Counted from the stretch's first letter, positions 10,201 to 19,118 are shown. The stretch: 61,074 nt of DNA from Fibrobacter sp. (GCA_017475045.1 JAFVGH010000105.1:1-61074), one strand, 5' to 3'. The notes: generated by a model from the sequence alone, not told the origin. Numbers and translations: made by a program.

Positions 10201-10642
10201 TCAGGGAGAAAATCTGCAAGAATGCGTTGGCATAGCTCAGGTTGCGAACGCCGAACATTTCCTTCAGCACCGCATACTTGGCTGCACTATGGACCGCAAA
10301 GCCCGTGGAAAGGCCAATGCAGAGCCAGAACGCCACCCGGGGAACACCGCAGGTCACGAGCACCGCCATAGCAATAACAAAAGCCGTCATAAATAACGAC
10401 GACCATGCCAGCACCTTATTCTTGGAAAACTTGTTGGTGAAAAGTCCAGCCGCCCACACAAACACCACGTAGGGGGCAATAAAGAAGATCTGCAGCATCA
10501 GGCTCTGCCAGTTCTGGCCACCCTCCACCCCGGCAAAGGAGCCGGACAGAATCTTCTGGGCGTAAATGAACACACCCATCTGGACAAACGTTACCGCAAG
10601 GATAGAAAGAAAGAAACGGATCGCTCCTCTATATTTCCACAT
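7214..10642 (-). CDS. Trifunctional LplT-type MFS transporter / 2-acyl-GPE acyltransferase / acyl-ACP synthetase fusion
   Basis: An 1142-residue fusion for lysophospholipid salvage. Residues 1-~410 are a 12-helix MFS domain like LplT, the lysophospholipid flippase. Residues ~425-620 are a PlsC-type acyltransferase with the HHSFID (H-x4-D) motif near 439 and FPTGE in place of FPEGT. The remainder is an AMP-forming acyl-ACP synthetase with SSGSEGTPKG near 784, YGCTETAP and YRTGDKGYLDEDG. In E. coli the same steps are split between LplT and Aas; fused forms are known in other bacteria. The protein would flip, reacylate and so recycle lysophosphatidylethanolamine at the inner membrane. The membrane protein gene 9 bases downstream probably shares its transcript. 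Confidence 0.9.
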   Translation of the reverse strand: MWKYRGAIRFFLSILAVTFVQMGVFIYAQKILSGSFAGVEGGQNWQSLMLQIFFIAPYVVFVWAAGLFTNKFSKNKVLAWSSLFMTAFVIAMAVLVTCGVPRVAFWLCIGLSTGFAVHSAAKYAVLKEMFGVRNLSYANAFLQIFSLSGIIAASWLAIVGVNLIDLGSLARYEAVRQIISKSVVIPWILVGVSVLGSVASFLIPKVKYADKNVKFTTARRRFSLGWRQRSLRATIIALSMFWAMAQVFTLMFQDVSGSETVDMIQNYLPFAIGGLMVGSIFSARNSRDFIETGFIPLGMIGTSLCMFLIPFMVHPVPLSITLALVGFFGGIFLVPVNALLQYNTRPNNSGWVIALANLIQAVVLGLFLVLFSVMVHFTHIRPQLYFVGLGVISLAVFAWTITNLPQALIRSLLRLVFSRHRIRVLNVGNIPNVGPVLMVGNHHSFIDWAMLQMASPRPLCIASNKDHFEKWYLRAILKRLGMIRIDNRHPEEAMEQIHEALLAGKAVVMFPTGEVSKSPHVEPFNLDYSKAVEGTDAVLVPFYIQGLWGSNYSYSGSDMYGASSDRSVTVAFGEPISAKTPPNEVRAIVRKISIEAWQYAVKFVRPIAASWIHTCKKYVKNGPAIYNTDGGHFSGYKLMGAVMAFRGLLKKKLGKQEQNIGIMLPPSPAGVIVNLVLWVMGKTNVNLNYTSSVDNVKYCCEKADVTTVISSRQFVEKLKGRGNDYSQVASDKVRILYAEDLMKEIPKVKIAALLVLCVIMPSWLIRFVFCKRTHIDDTAVIVFSSGSEGTPKGVLLSHRNLMGNIQQLACILNVSRGDVMLSELPLFHSFGLTVTTLLNLTEGCPIVAVADPTDVKTMARVCSRFHVTCMVATPTFLRAFTVSRYVHPLVFKYVRIIIAGAEALRPELATAFRLKFGKEIYEGYGCTETAPVASVNTENTLLNDYMTMQINNKPGTVGPALPGTQFLIVDPDTNEPLPTGEAGMILIGGCQVMQGYLKDPERTEGVIVNINGVRYYRTGDKGYLDEDGFLTIVDRYSRFAKLGGEMVSLGAVEKKIQDTPVLEGCDYLVTTVPDSAKGEKIVLLYQGDKDPKQVLSELRASGFPPIMLPALAFPVEKVPKLGTGKADFTGAKKLAKELAGIK

Positions 10643-10681
10643 TTTGGACCTACGAAAAAGTTTGGGGCTAAAGATAGCTTT

Positions 10682-10716
10682 TTAAAGACTAAAAACTAGA
10701 GGCTAGAGGCTAGGGT
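10682..10716. repeat. Five-unit degenerate 7-bp repeat array (CTAGAGG type)
   Basis: Five consecutive heptamers of the type TTAAAGA, CTAAAAA, CTAGAGG, CTAGAGG, CTAGGGT. The array covers the last codons and the stop codon of the aminopeptidase P gene, encoding its C-terminal LASSL. It belongs to a set of six similar arrays in this window. Confidence 0.75.
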
Positions 10717-12081
10717 ATTCCGCATTAGAGCCTCAATTTCCCCTATTTCCCTGGGGATTTTTTTAGAAACATTCAAAAAACCACCCTTAGTGATAAGCAG
10801 GTCGTCCTCGATGCGGATTCCGATCTTTTCACGGATGCTGTGTCCGTTAAATACCCCCTCGAATTCACCATACAGCCCCGGCTCGCAAGAAATCAGCATG
10901 CCGGGTTCCAAGACCGTGTCCAGAGAACGGGAACCGGGGTCTCCGTCATGGATATGCTCGCCGATAAAGTGGCTCACCCCGTGGGGTCTCCTATCGTAGC
11001 AAAGCTTGAACTTGCCCCTGTGCCCTTTCACCAGGCGTACCTCCAGTTCATCCATGATATAATTCCAGGGAATCTGGCCAATGTCTTTTAGGCTCACACC
11101 GGGTTTCACAGATTTCTGATAAACTAACGCCGAATCCAGCACCAGCTGGTAAAGCAGGGCCTGCAGGGGATTAAACTTGCCATTCAGGGGTATAGTCCTG
11201 GAAATATCGCTGTGGAGCGTCCCGTAACGCACGCCAAAATCCAGAAGTATCAACTTCCCGGCCTTCAGAGGCTCGTCGTTCTTTACGTAATGCAGGCAAC
11301 AGGCGTTCTCTCCGGAGGCGGCTATGGTAGGGAACGCCAGATCGCCGTCACTTCGGCGCTGCATCTCGTAGTTCAAATACAGGTACAGTTCCCGCTCGGT
11401 CTTGAAACCCTTCACCCTCGGGAGCAAGTTTCGGAAGGCCTTCTCCGTGATGGACTGGGCCTTCTTGGCGTCAGCAATACGCTCGTTCCCTAGCGGGAGT
11501 CGCTGTGCAAAGTGGATGGGCGAACAGGTCTTCACCTTCATACCCATGCGTCCAAGAACAAGGGCGACCCTACCCCGCAACCAGTCGTTATGGTCCCCCT
11601 TGAACTTCTCGAAATAGTAGACATAACCGAACCCCTTGGACCGGTATTTCTGAGCCATCTTTTCCACAAAGGGCATGAATTCGGCAGCATTCCGAACATC
11701 GGAAATGCCAGTCACCCTGGATACATCGTCACATGCGGGCTCGATCCCCAGACGTTTGCCGTTCCAAAACTCACGGAACAGGTCCTTTTCGGGTACAAAC
11801 AGGGTGGATTTTTTTGCCTTGGGGTCCAAAACCAGATAGCAGCCAGGCTGGTTCACCCCCGTAAGGAACAGGAATGCCGGATCCTGGACAAAGCGGGTCC
11901 AGGTTTCTGCAAAGGCCTCCTCGGCCCCCGGATTCCTGGGCACACCGCCAAAAACGCAGAAGGAATCCAGTTCCTTCATCATCTGCGCACGTCTTTTATT
12001 GTACAGGGCGCAGGAATCATAGTCGGGAGATGAAATAAAGACCTGGGAATAGCTTTTTCGCAAAATTTCGTCATTTTTCAT
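10696..12081 (-). CDS. pepP: Aminopeptidase P family protein (Xaa-Pro aminopeptidase, M24B)
   Basis: Removes N-terminal residues next to proline; a cytosolic dimetal peptidase. The 461-residue protein has the pita-bread fold ligands in order: the two aspartates in LLDFGVRYGTLHSDISR, the histidine in SHFIGEHIHD, and the glutamates in CEPGLYG and IRIEDDLL. The N-terminal ~180 residues match the creatinase N-domain (FLFLTGVNQPGCYLVLDP). Length is normal for PepP. The last five codons and stop are made of a 7-bp repeat array, so the natural C-terminus may have been altered by that repeat. Confidence 0.9.
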   Translation of the reverse strand: MKNDEILRKSYSQVFISSPDYDSCALYNKRRAQMMKELDSFCVFGGVPRNPGAEEAFAETWTRFVQDPAFLFLTGVNQPGCYLVLDPKAKKSTLFVPEKDLFREFWNGKRLGIEPACDDVSRVTGISDVRNAAEFMPFVEKMAQKYRSKGFGYVYYFEKFKGDHNDWLRGRVALVLGRMGMKVKTCSPIHFAQRLPLGNERIADAKKAQSITEKAFRNLLPRVKGFKTERELYLYLNYEMQRRSDGDLAFPTIAASGENACCLHYVKNDEPLKAGKLILLDFGVRYGTLHSDISRTIPLNGKFNPLQALLYQLVLDSALVYQKSVKPGVSLKDIGQIPWNYIMDELEVRLVKGHRGKFKLCYDRRPHGVSHFIGEHIHDGDPGSRSLDTVLEPGMLISCEPGLYGEFEGVFNGHSIREKIGIRIEDDLLITKGGFLNVSKKIPREIGEIEALMRNTLASSL

Positions 12082-12161
12082 AAGGATTTCACTTTTTTAC
12101 AACTTTTTTCCCGTAAATAATATACATTTTACGCAACACAGACTAGAATGGAGCCTGAATA

Positions 12162-12455
12162 ATGTCATTTTTGAAAAATTGGAAACTGATCCTCGCCTCT
12201 CTGTCCCTTGCCCTCTTCACCGCTTGCGCCGGCTCTTCCGGTGGTAGCAGCGACGAAGGTGGCGCCGAAGGAGGCGCAGCCGGCGGTGCTGGTGGAAAGG
12301 CCGCCGTCCAGAAGGAACATATCGACGAAAACAAGTTGAAGAAGAACGAAGACGAAGCCATGGCCATGACCGAAGAAAACCATAAGCTCCGTAAGGAAAT
12401 CTTCGACGCCAAGAACAAGTTGGGCATTCCGGTGGAACGTCCCGACGCCGAGTAG
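12162..12455 (+). CDS. Small lipoprotein, Gly/Ala-rich, unknown function
   Basis: A 97-residue protein with a lipoprotein signal ending LALFTAC (lipid-attached C22), a flexible Gly/Ser/Ala-rich segment (about 23-46), and a charged, probably helical C-terminal half rich in Lys and Glu (HIDENKLKKNEDEAMAMTEENHKLRKEI). That layout resembles a short envelope spacer or coiled-coil lipoprotein, but I do not recognise the family. A GGAG ribosome site lies 9 bases before the ATG. It ends just before phoH. Confidence 0.75.
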   Translation: MSFLKNWKLILASLSLALFTACAGSSGGSSDEGGAEGGAAGGAGGKAAVQKEHIDENKLKKNEDEAMAMTEENHKLRKEIFDAKNKLGIPVERPDAE

Positions 12456-12460
12456 GTCAT

Positions 12461-13405
12461 TTGGAACATTACTCCATCTCTGATAACCTGAAACGGATGG
12501 TTTCAGGAGAGAACGAAACGGTTTTCCGCTTATTGGAAGGCCGTTTTTGTGTTGAGATACAGACCAGACTCCCTGGACTCACCCTGAAACCCAAGGCGGG
12601 CGCCGACCTACCGGGCCTGCTCACGGTCCTGGACCAGCTAAAAATCGCCGCCAAGCATGGGGAGTCCTTTACCGCTCCCCAGGTAGAAAGGCTTCTCGGG
12701 AAATCGTCGTCGCCTGCCGTACAGGATTTCGCTGTCGGAGCAGCCCCCATCATCCGGAACCGGTTCGGCATTTCTATCGGGCCAAAGACGCCCTCCCAGG
12801 CGGAACTGGTGAAGGCTGTGGAAAAGAACGACGTCATCTTTGCCAAAGGCCCCGCCGGAACGGGCAAGACGTTTCTTGCAGTAGCCCTCGCAGTGGCAAG
12901 CCTTGAGCGGAACGAGGCTGAACGGATATGCCTAGTCCGGCCTGCCGTGGAGGCGGGGGAATCCCTAGGTTTTTTGCCCGGTGACCTGAAAGAGAAGATT
13001 GCCCCCTACCTTCGACCCATCCATGACAGCCTCTCCGAACTCCTGCCGGCAGAAAAGCTCCGCCGTTACGAAGAATCCGGCGCCATCGAGGTAGCCCCCC
13101 TCGCCTATATGCGCGGGCGCACCCTCAAGCGGGCCTTTATCATCCTGGACGAGGCCCAGAATACTACCGTACCCCAGATGAAGATGTTCCTCACCAGGCT
13201 TGGCCCCCACAGCAAGGCCATTATCACCGGCGACACCTCGCAGGTGGACCTGGCCCAAGGCCAAAAGTCCGGCCTGGAACACGCCATGTCTATCCTGAGC
13301 GGCATCAGGGGAATCGCCCAAGTTGAATTTACCGCCACCGATGTCCTACGACATCCGCTGGTAAAAGACATTTTGTCCGCCTACGAACAAAAGGACTCCA
13401 AATGA
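12461..13405 (+). CDS. PhoH family ATPase
   Basis: A P-loop ATPase of the PhoH family, with Walker [10 protein letters not shown], Walker [13 protein letters not shown] and the family motifs [15 protein letters not shown] and [10 protein letters not shown]. PhoH proteins are linked to RNA metabolism and are often next to ybeY and 7TM-HD genes. The start is uncertain: a TTG at 12461 (six bases after the lipoprotein stop) gives 314 residues, while the ATG at 12497 gives 302 and leaves the conserved region intact. It overlaps the next gene by ATGA, indicating translational coupling. Confidence 0.92.
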   Translation: MEHYSISDNLKRMVSGENETVFRLLEGRFCVEIQTRLPGLTLKPKAGADLPGLLTVLDQLKIAAKHGESFTAPQVERLLGKSSSPAVQDFAVGAAPIIRNRFGISIGPKTPSQAELVKAVEKNDVIFAKGPAGTGKTFLAVALAVASLERNEAERICLVRPAVEAGESLGFLPGDLKEKIAPYLRPIHDSLSELLPAEKLRRYEESGAIEVAPLAYMRGRTLKRAFIILDEAQNTTVPQMKMFLTRLGPHSKAIITGDTSQVDLAQGQKSGLEHAMSILSGIRGIAQVEFTATDVLRHPLVKDILSAYEQKDSK

Positions 13406-15699
13406 AAAAGAAGAAGAAAAAACTCCATCTTTTCCTCGGTTGTGTGCTGGTCGCCGCCATCGCCATATTCCTGTTCCCCGACAAGAATATCGCCATGCAG
13501 GCGGACCACCCCCACCTGGGTCAGCTCAGTACCCGCACCATTATTTCTCCCATAAACTTCGACATTCCCAAGTCCAAGCAAGAAATTGAAATCGAGCGCC
13601 AACGTGCCGAAGAAAAGGTCAGCGCCATTTTCGAATACAACACCGACGAGACAAACCGAATCAGCGAAGACCTGAAGCAGTACCTGCATAAACTCGCCCA
13701 GTACGGAAGTTTGCAGGCCCAAATCAGCAACGCTCCCAGCAATTCCAGCCCCGAAGCGGCAGACACCCTGCAGATGAAGGTTCAGCAGGCCTCCCGCCTA
13801 TACGAGGTTCTCAAGCAGCGTCTTTCCATTACGGCCATCAAGCCCCTGAGTCAGAATTCCAAGGCCCGCGACTCCGTATTCTCCGTATTTAACCAGATGC
13901 TCAAGCGCGGCGTTTCCAACACGCTCCTCGCCAAGACCGAAACAGAACTCAAGCTGTTCATGGAGTCCTACAACGTCCAGGAAATCAAGCACCTGATTTA
14001 CAACAAGACTACCGTGGCCATGATCCGTGACAGCGAAGAAATGACCCTGGAGGCAAGCTCTATCCAGCCCCTGCAGCGCCGCATCGACGAAGCCTTCGCC
14101 CAGCTGCAGCAGGCATTCCCCAGCGACCAGGGCTTGCAGAGCGCCTTCTACGAAGTCCTTTACGTATTCTCGCTGCCTAACGTATTCTACCTGGAAAAAG
14201 AGACGGAAGCCCGCAAGGTGGCCGCCCGTGAAAAGGTGACCCTCATCAAGGGCATGGTTCCCCGTGGCATGGAAATCGTAAGCCAGGGCGCCCCCGTCAC
14301 CAAGGAAATTCTCGAAAAGATTGATGCCCTGCAACAGGCTCAACAGAAAGAAGAGAATGAGAGGACCCTTACGGCCCCCTTCGGACAGGCCATCATCATT
14401 GCCCTCATTATCATCGCCTTCTTCTTCTACTTCTTCTACAACGATACCGTACGCAAGTTCAAGAGCCCTCGGCAGCTCTGGAGCCTGGTGGCCCTTGCCA
14501 TCATCCAGCTTTTGGCCTTTTGGGCCGTACACTACCTGTCCAATAACCTAAACATGGCCGACCTGCTCAACGGCCAGGTGAAGGGTGTGGAATTCATGTG
14601 GCTCTACCCCTTCGCATTCACCCCTGTTATTGCCACGGTTCTTTTCAATTATAAGCTCGGGCTTGCCTTCTCCGTAATGTCTTCCCTGATATTCGGTATT
14701 CTCAATGGTTACGACCTGGCCGCAACCATTACCATATTCGCAGTCCTAATTATCTCGCTCGCGCCACTCGTAAAGATTCGTTACCGCGTGCAGTTTATCT
14801 ACGCCATTATCGTGGGCATCCTTTCCATGGCAGCCGCCATCAGCATCATGTTACTGCTGCGCAACCGCATGGGCTTCGAGGTGTTCTACCAGAGCCTCAT
14901 TGCTGCCAGTGCTAACTTCGCGGTGTGCGTCGCCATCGCCTCGGCCTTCTTTGTTCACCTGATGGAACGCGTCTTCGGCATTACCACGGTACTTACCCTG
15001 ATGGAGATGTCGGACTTTAACCGTCCGGCTCTGAAGCGAATCTCGGAACTTGCTCCCGGAACATTCCACCACAGCATCCAGGTGTCGAACCTTGCCGAAA
15101 AGGTGGCCGAAAGCATCGAGGCCAATTCCCTTCTGGTCCGCGTCATGGCCCTGTACCACGATATCGGAAAAACCATGCGTCCGGAATTCTTTACCGAGAA
15201 CCAGAAGCAGGGAATCAACCCCCACAATTCCCTAGACCCGATGCAGTCCGTAAAGATTATCTGCGGGCACGTGGAACAGGGTTACGCCCTGGCACAGGAA
15301 TACAAGATTCCCGAACTGGTGGCTGCAGGCATCTGCGAACACCATGGCACCACCACCATCCAGTATTTCTACCACAAGGCCCTGGAAGCCGCCAAGGACG
15401 ATCCTTCGAAGGTTATAAACATTGAGGATTTCAAGTACAAGGGACCCAAACCCCAGAGCAAGGAAACCGCAATCCTCATGCTGGCCGACATCATCGAGGC
15501 CACTAGCCGTTCCATGTCCAACATGGATTCCGAAGCCCTGCAAGAGATGATCCACAACACCATCCAGGGGCGTTTCAACGAAGGACAGTTCAGCGAATGT
15601 AACCTGTCGGTTCGGGAACTGTTCAAACTGGAGCAGGCTTTCTTGCGTAGCCTAGACGGAACCTACCACACCCGAGTGAAATACCCCGGTCAGAAGTAA
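13402..15699 (+). CDS. 7TM-HD family protein (PgpH-like cyclic-di-AMP phosphodiesterase)
   Basis: A 765-residue inner-membrane protein with the layout of the 7TMR-HDED/7TM/HD family. One N-terminal helix (about 8-24) leads into a ~300-residue extracytoplasmic domain, then seven helices (about 325-545), then a cytoplasmic HD domain containing [14 protein letters not shown], the LYHDIGK metal motif and [17 protein letters not shown]. Characterised members such as Listeria PgpH hydrolyse cyclic-di-AMP; the substrate here is inferred. Its ATGA overlap with phoH and a strong terminator 13 bases downstream define a phoH-HD unit; ybeY, the usual third member, is absent. Confidence 0.92.
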   Translation: MKKKKKKLHLFLGCVLVAAIAIFLFPDKNIAMQADHPHLGQLSTRTIISPINFDIPKSKQEIEIERQRAEEKVSAIFEYNTDETNRISEDLKQYLHKLAQYGSLQAQISNAPSNSSPEAADTLQMKVQQASRLYEVLKQRLSITAIKPLSQNSKARDSVFSVFNQMLKRGVSNTLLAKTETELKLFMESYNVQEIKHLIYNKTTVAMIRDSEEMTLEASSIQPLQRRIDEAFAQLQQAFPSDQGLQSAFYEVLYVFSLPNVFYLEKETEARKVAAREKVTLIKGMVPRGMEIVSQGAPVTKEILEKIDALQQAQQKEENERTLTAPFGQAIIIALIIIAFFFYFFYNDTVRKFKSPRQLWSLVALAIIQLLAFWAVHYLSNNLNMADLLNGQVKGVEFMWLYPFAFTPVIATVLFNYKLGLAFSVMSSLIFGILNGYDLAATITIFAVLIISLAPLVKIRYRVQFIYAIIVGILSMAAAISIMLLLRNRMGFEVFYQSLIAASANFAVCVAIASAFFVHLMERVFGITTVLTLMEMSDFNRPALKRISELAPGTFHHSIQVSNLAEKVAESIEANSLLVRVMALYHDIGKTMRPEFFTENQKQGINPHNSLDPMQSVKIICGHVEQGYALAQEYKIPELVAAGICEHHGTTTIQYFYHKALEAAKDDPSKVINIEDFKYKGPKPQSKETAILMLADIIEATSRSMSNMDSEALQEMIHNTIQGRFNEGQFSECNLSVRELFKLEQAFLRSLDGTYHTRVKYPGQK

Positions 15700-15711
15700 G
15701 ACACTTTCGTT

Positions 15712-15743
15712 ATGGCGGCCCCGAAGCCGCCATTTCTTTTTTT
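15712..15743 (+). terminator. Intrinsic terminator after the 7TM-HD gene
   Basis: An eight-base-pair stem (ATGGCGGC / GCCGCCAT) with a six-base loop is followed by TTCTTTTTTT. It separates the phoH-HD unit from the AICAR transformylase gene. Confidence 0.88.
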
Positions 15744-15752
15744 GCCATTTTC

Positions 15753-15759
15753 TATATTT
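15753..15759 (+). promoter_or_regulatory. Putative -10 element (TATATTT) for AICAR transformylase
   Basis: TATATTT lies 35 bases before the ATG and just beyond the preceding terminator, where a new promoter is needed. The same TATNTTT pattern occurs 30-48 bases before several other starts here. No good -35 is visible. Confidence 0.45.
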
Positions 15760-15787
15760 ATACCTGTAAGACAACAAAGGAAGCATT

Positions 15788-16840
15788 ATGTCCGAAGAAC
15801 TCGTTTTGAAATTCGTAGACCCGAAGCCCATGCGCTACGGTGAAAACTCCCACCAGTCCGCCGTTTTCTACCGCGACCCGACCTGCACCGAAGCAAGCCT
15901 CGCCACCGCGAAGCAGCTCTGGGGCAAGGAACTTTCTTACAACAACATCGTCGATGCCGACGCAGCCCTGGAAATGGCCCGCGAATTCGCCGGAGAAAAC
16001 GCCGTCGTCATCGTGAAGCACATGAACCCCTGCGGACTTGCTACCGGCAAGACCCTCGACAAGGCTTTCGAAGCCGCCTGGGCAGGTGACCCGGTGTCGG
16101 CTTTCGGTTCCGTGATCGCCGTGACCAAGAAGGTTGACCTGAAGACCGCCATGCTCCTCAAGGGCCGTTTCGTAGAAATCCTCCTCGCTCCGGCTTTCGA
16201 AAAGGACGCTCTCGAATTCCTCAAGAACAAGTCCAAGGACATCCGCCTCCTGGAAGTAGGCGCAATCAAGAAGGCCACCAAGACGAAGGTTTACAAGCAC
16301 GTGATTGGCGGCATGCTCGTCCAGGACCGCGACGTGGACGTCTATGAGAAGTTCGAATGCGTCACCAAGAAGAAGTTCCCCAAGAACAAGGAAGCCCTCG
16401 CCCGCTTCACCTGGATCGTTACCAAGCACACCAAGTCTAACGCCATCGTAATGGGTTACGAATATGCCCGCGGCTACTTCCAGGTTCTCGGCCTCGGCCC
16501 CGGCCAGCCGAACCGCATTGACTCTAACCTCCGCCTCTGCCAGCCCCGCGTGCGCGACAACGTGGCCCGCATGAAGGCCGCCCAGAAGTTCTTCAACGAA
16601 AAAGGCAAGTGCATCGACAAGGCCGGTCTCAAGGCTCTGGAACAGAAGGTGTTCGGCGAAGTCGTCATGGGCTCCGACGCCTTCTTCCCGTTCCCGGACA
16701 ACGTAGAAGCCGCAGCCAAGGCCGGCGTGAAGTACATCGTGCAGCCGGGTGGTTCCAAAAAGGACGACCTCTCCATCGACGCGTGCAACAAGCTCGACGT
16801 GGCCATGGTGTTCACCGGTATGAGGCACTTCCGCCACTAA
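15788..16840 (+). CDS. purH: Stand-alone AICAR transformylase (PurH transformylase domain only)
   Basis: Formylates AICAR with 10-formyl-tetrahydrofolate, the penultimate step to IMP. The 350-residue protein begins directly at the transformylase domain (LRYGENSHQ-like MRYGENSHQS) and has the catalytic KHMNPCG, GDPVSAFGS, TKHTKSNAIVMG, GPGQPNRIDS and SDAFFPFPDN motifs, ending MVFTGMRHFRH like full-length PurH. The ~200-residue IMP cyclohydrolase domain that normally precedes it is missing, so cyclisation needs a separate enzyme elsewhere. AAAGGA is the ribosome site. The small gene 26 bases downstream may be cotranscribed. Confidence 0.93.
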   Translation: MSEELVLKFVDPKPMRYGENSHQSAVFYRDPTCTEASLATAKQLWGKELSYNNIVDADAALEMAREFAGENAVVIVKHMNPCGLATGKTLDKAFEAAWAGDPVSAFGSVIAVTKKVDLKTAMLLKGRFVEILLAPAFEKDALEFLKNKSKDIRLLEVGAIKKATKTKVYKHVIGGMLVQDRDVDVYEKFECVTKKKFPKNKEALARFTWIVTKHTKSNAIVMGYEYARGYFQVLGLGPGQPNRIDSNLRLCQPRVRDNVARMKAAQKFFNEKGKCIDKAGLKALEQKVFGEVVMGSDAFFPFPDNVEAAAKAGVKYIVQPGGSKKDDLSIDACNKLDVAMVFTGMRHFRH

Positions 16841-16866
16841 GAGCGGCCTACCACAGAGGAATAGGC

Positions 16867-17322
16867 ATGTTTCCCGCATCGCAGAAAGAAACGAACCAGA
16901 GAGAGAAGGACCTCTATTACGCCGTCCTGTCTTTCTTGAAGTCCGTGCGCAAGGCGGGAAAGACCACCAACGTGGAATGGAACGCCTACAAGGAAAAGCT
17001 CCTGAAAATCGCCCCCAGCGACGACATGGGCAAGGCCGCCGACATGTGGACCATGGATAACCTGGACCAGTTCAGCCCCGACAAGACACAGCTCCCGCCC
17101 CTGAACGACATGGATGCGGTGGCCAAGATCTCGCCCAAGTTCGCCTCACAGCTGATGGAGGCCATGTACTACGGCATGCTGAACCTGACCCAGGCGAACC
17201 TGATTTCCGATGAAATCCAAGACGCCGACCCCGACTGCGTCTCCACCGCCTCCCTAGAGGAACTGCTGGTGAAGCTCTGGATCGGCAACGCCAAGAGCTA
17301 CCGGAAGGTGATTACAAACTGA
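16867..17322 (+). CDS. Conserved-looking cytosolic protein of unknown function
   Basis: A 151-residue soluble protein I do not recognise. It has no signal peptide or membrane helix and is rich in charged residues; predicted character is mostly helical (ASQLMEAMYYGMLNLTQANLISDEI). The ATG at 16867 is chosen because it follows an AGAGGAA site after the transformylase stop; the open frame extends further upstream only as a shadow of that gene. Its TGA overlaps the ATG of trmFO (TGATG), so the two are translationally coupled. Confidence 0.7.
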   Translation: MFPASQKETNQREKDLYYAVLSFLKSVRKAGKTTNVEWNAYKEKLLKIAPSDDMGKAADMWTMDNLDQFSPDKTQLPPLNDMDAVAKISPKFASQLMEAMYYGMLNLTQANLISDEIQDADPDCVSTASLEELLVKLWIGNAKSYRKVITN

Positions 17323-18692
17323 TGAACGAACGCGTTCGTGTAATCGGTGGTGGACTTGCAGGCTGCGAGGCAGCTTTGCAACTGGCCAGCCGTGGTTTCA
17401 AGGTAGATTTGTACGAGATGCGCCCGGTAAGGCAGACTCCTGCCCACAAGGACGGTCACTTGGCGCAGCTCGTCTGTTCCAACAGTTTCAAGGCCCTGGG
17501 CATTACATCGGCACATGGGCTTTTAAAGCAGGAACTCACCATGCTGGGGAGTTTCTTGCTGGATAGCGCCCGGGAAGCGGCCGTACCCGCAGGGGATTCC
17601 CTGACGGTAAACCGCGACATCTTCAGCGAATCCGTCGAGAAAAAGATTGCCGAATCTCCGAACATCACCCTCCACCGGGAAGAAGTCACGAGCCTTGCAG
17701 GGGACTGCCCTACCCTAGTCGCGGCGGGGCCGCTGGCCAGCGACGCGCTCGCCGACGATATATTCAAGCGGTTGGGTAGCGAGCGCCTCCATTTCTTCGA
17801 CGCTATCGCCCCGGTGATAGAGACCGACAGCATCGACTTCGACCACGCCTTTTACCGCAACCGCTGGGAAAAGGGCGAGACGGCGGACTTTATCAACTGC
17901 CCCCTGGACAAAGAGACTTACACCGAATTCGTGCGCAAGCTGTGCGAGGCCGAAGCCGTGGAGCCACGCCCCTTCGAAAAGAACGAGCTGTTCGAGGGCT
18001 GCCTCCCGGTCGAAGAAATGGCCCGCCGCGGCTATGAGACCCTCCGTCACGGGCCCATGCGTCCCATCGGCCTCGGGCTTGGCAACAATGGGCATTTGTG
18101 GTATGCGGTAATCCAGCTCCGCGCCGAAAACAAGCAGAAGACGCTTTTCAACATGGTAGGTTTCCAGACCCGACTCAAGTGGGGTACCCAGAAAGAAATC
18201 TTCACCATGGTACCGGCCCTGAAGAATGCGAAATTTGCACGCCTCGGCTGCATGCACCGCAACACCTTCATTGAATCGCCCAAGTTTTTGGACGCCACCT
18301 TAAGATTGCGTCCGGACCTCCCCTGCGCCAAGGACATTCCGCCCACCTGGTTTGCGGGCCAGATTACAGGAAGCGAAGGTTACACCGAAGCGGTGGCCAC
18401 CGGCTGGTACGCCGCCTGGAACATGGCCCAGACCATCCTACACGGGCATGCCGACCCGCTCCCCGATGAAAGCTGCATCGGGTCGCTCATGAACCGCCTT
18501 GTAGAAGAAAACGAAGATTTCCAGCCCATGAATTTCAACTTCGGGCTGCTCCCCCACCACGAGGGTCTCAAGAAGAAGAACAAGAAGGAAATTCTTGCCA
18601 GCCGTGCGGTCGAAGCCGTACGCAAGTGGATCGCGGAACGCCGCTCCTTCGAATACCCGCCTAACGGAATTCAGGAAGCCGTTCAATCTTAA
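17322..18692 (+). CDS. trmFO: Methylenetetrahydrofolate-tRNA-(uracil-5-)-methyltransferase
   Basis: A flavoenzyme that makes m5U54 (T54) in the T-loop of tRNA using methylene-tetrahydrofolate. The 456-residue protein has the FAD-binding VIGGGLAGCEAALQLA at the N-terminus, the family motifs YEMRP, HLAQLVCSNSFKAL, GNNGHLWYAVIQLRAE and the C-terminal TWFAGQITGSEGYTEAVATG. It overlaps the preceding gene's stop by one base. Its last 32 bases overlap the convergent HsdR-N-like gene. Confidence 0.96.
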   Translation: MNERVRVIGGGLAGCEAALQLASRGFKVDLYEMRPVRQTPAHKDGHLAQLVCSNSFKALGITSAHGLLKQELTMLGSFLLDSAREAAVPAGDSLTVNRDIFSESVEKKIAESPNITLHREEVTSLAGDCPTLVAAGPLASDALADDIFKRLGSERLHFFDAIAPVIETDSIDFDHAFYRNRWEKGETADFINCPLDKETYTEFVRKLCEAEAVEPRPFEKNELFEGCLPVEEMARRGYETLRHGPMRPIGLGLGNNGHLWYAVIQLRAENKQKTLFNMVGFQTRLKWGTQKEIFTMVPALKNAKFARLGCMHRNTFIESPKFLDATLRLRPDLPCAKDIPPTWFAGQITGSEGYTEAVATGWYAAWNMAQTILHGHADPLPDESCIGSLMNRLVEENEDFQPMNFNFGLLPHHEGLKKKNKKEILASRAVEAVRKWIAERRSFEYPPNGIQEAVQS

Positions 18693-19077
18693 CAAATCTC
18701 TTGGTGGCGGCATCCATCTCAAAATACCGCACCGTATCACCCAGCGAAAGCATCACATACTTGGGCGTGAGTATTTTCAGGTACTTATTCAGTTGTACCT
18801 GCAGCGCCTCCCAGGTGTATTCGCCGGAAGCCTTGCATTCCACCAAAAGCCATGGCTTCGCCTGGTCATTACCGCTGCGAAAATCGTGCACCACGATATC
18901 CACCCGGTCATCCGTCTTGGGGTCCACCGTCGAAAGGGCAAACTCCACCGTAATCAGGTGGGCAGGGACCTTCACCTCGTCCAGCAAGAACTGCACCGTC
19001 GCCTGACGCACCCGTTCTTCGGGCGTGGCGGGCACATCCTTTTTGCGAATGGGGTCGTACAAGGTCTCGTGAGGCAT
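18661..19077 (-). CDS. HsdR N-terminal domain protein (PD-(D/E)xK nuclease-like), stand-alone
   Basis: A 138-residue protein that matches only the N-terminal nuclease domain of type I restriction R subunits. The fold's active-site residues are visible: D60 in RVDIVVHD, then E80 and K82 in PWLLVECKA. No helicase, M or S subunit is nearby, so it is not a restriction system; stand-alone copies are common in Bacteroidetes and Fibrobacteres and have no assigned role. It runs convergent to trmFO and overlaps it by 32 bases. Confidence 0.82.
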   Translation of the reverse strand: MPHETLYDPIRKKDVPATPEERVRQATVQFLLDEVKVPAHLITVEFALSTVDPKTDDRVDIVVHDFRSGNDQAKPWLLVECKASGEYTWEALQVQLNKYLKILTPKYVMLSLGDTVRYFEMDAATKRFVKIERLPEFR

Positions 19078-19083
19078 AGCCCA

Positions 19084-19118
19084 AAATTAACAATTAAAAA
19101 TGAATAATGAAAAATTAC
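19084..19118. repeat. Five-unit degenerate 7-bp repeat array (AAATTAA type)
   Basis: Five heptamers such as AAATTAA, CAATTAA, AAATGAA and TAATGAA fill the gap between the divergent HsdR-N-like gene (start 19077) and the aminotransferase gene. One of six such arrays in the window. Confidence 0.6.

Noticed and set aside
18661..19077. Type I restriction system
   Set aside because: Only the HsdR N-terminal domain is present; there are no M, S or helicase genes.
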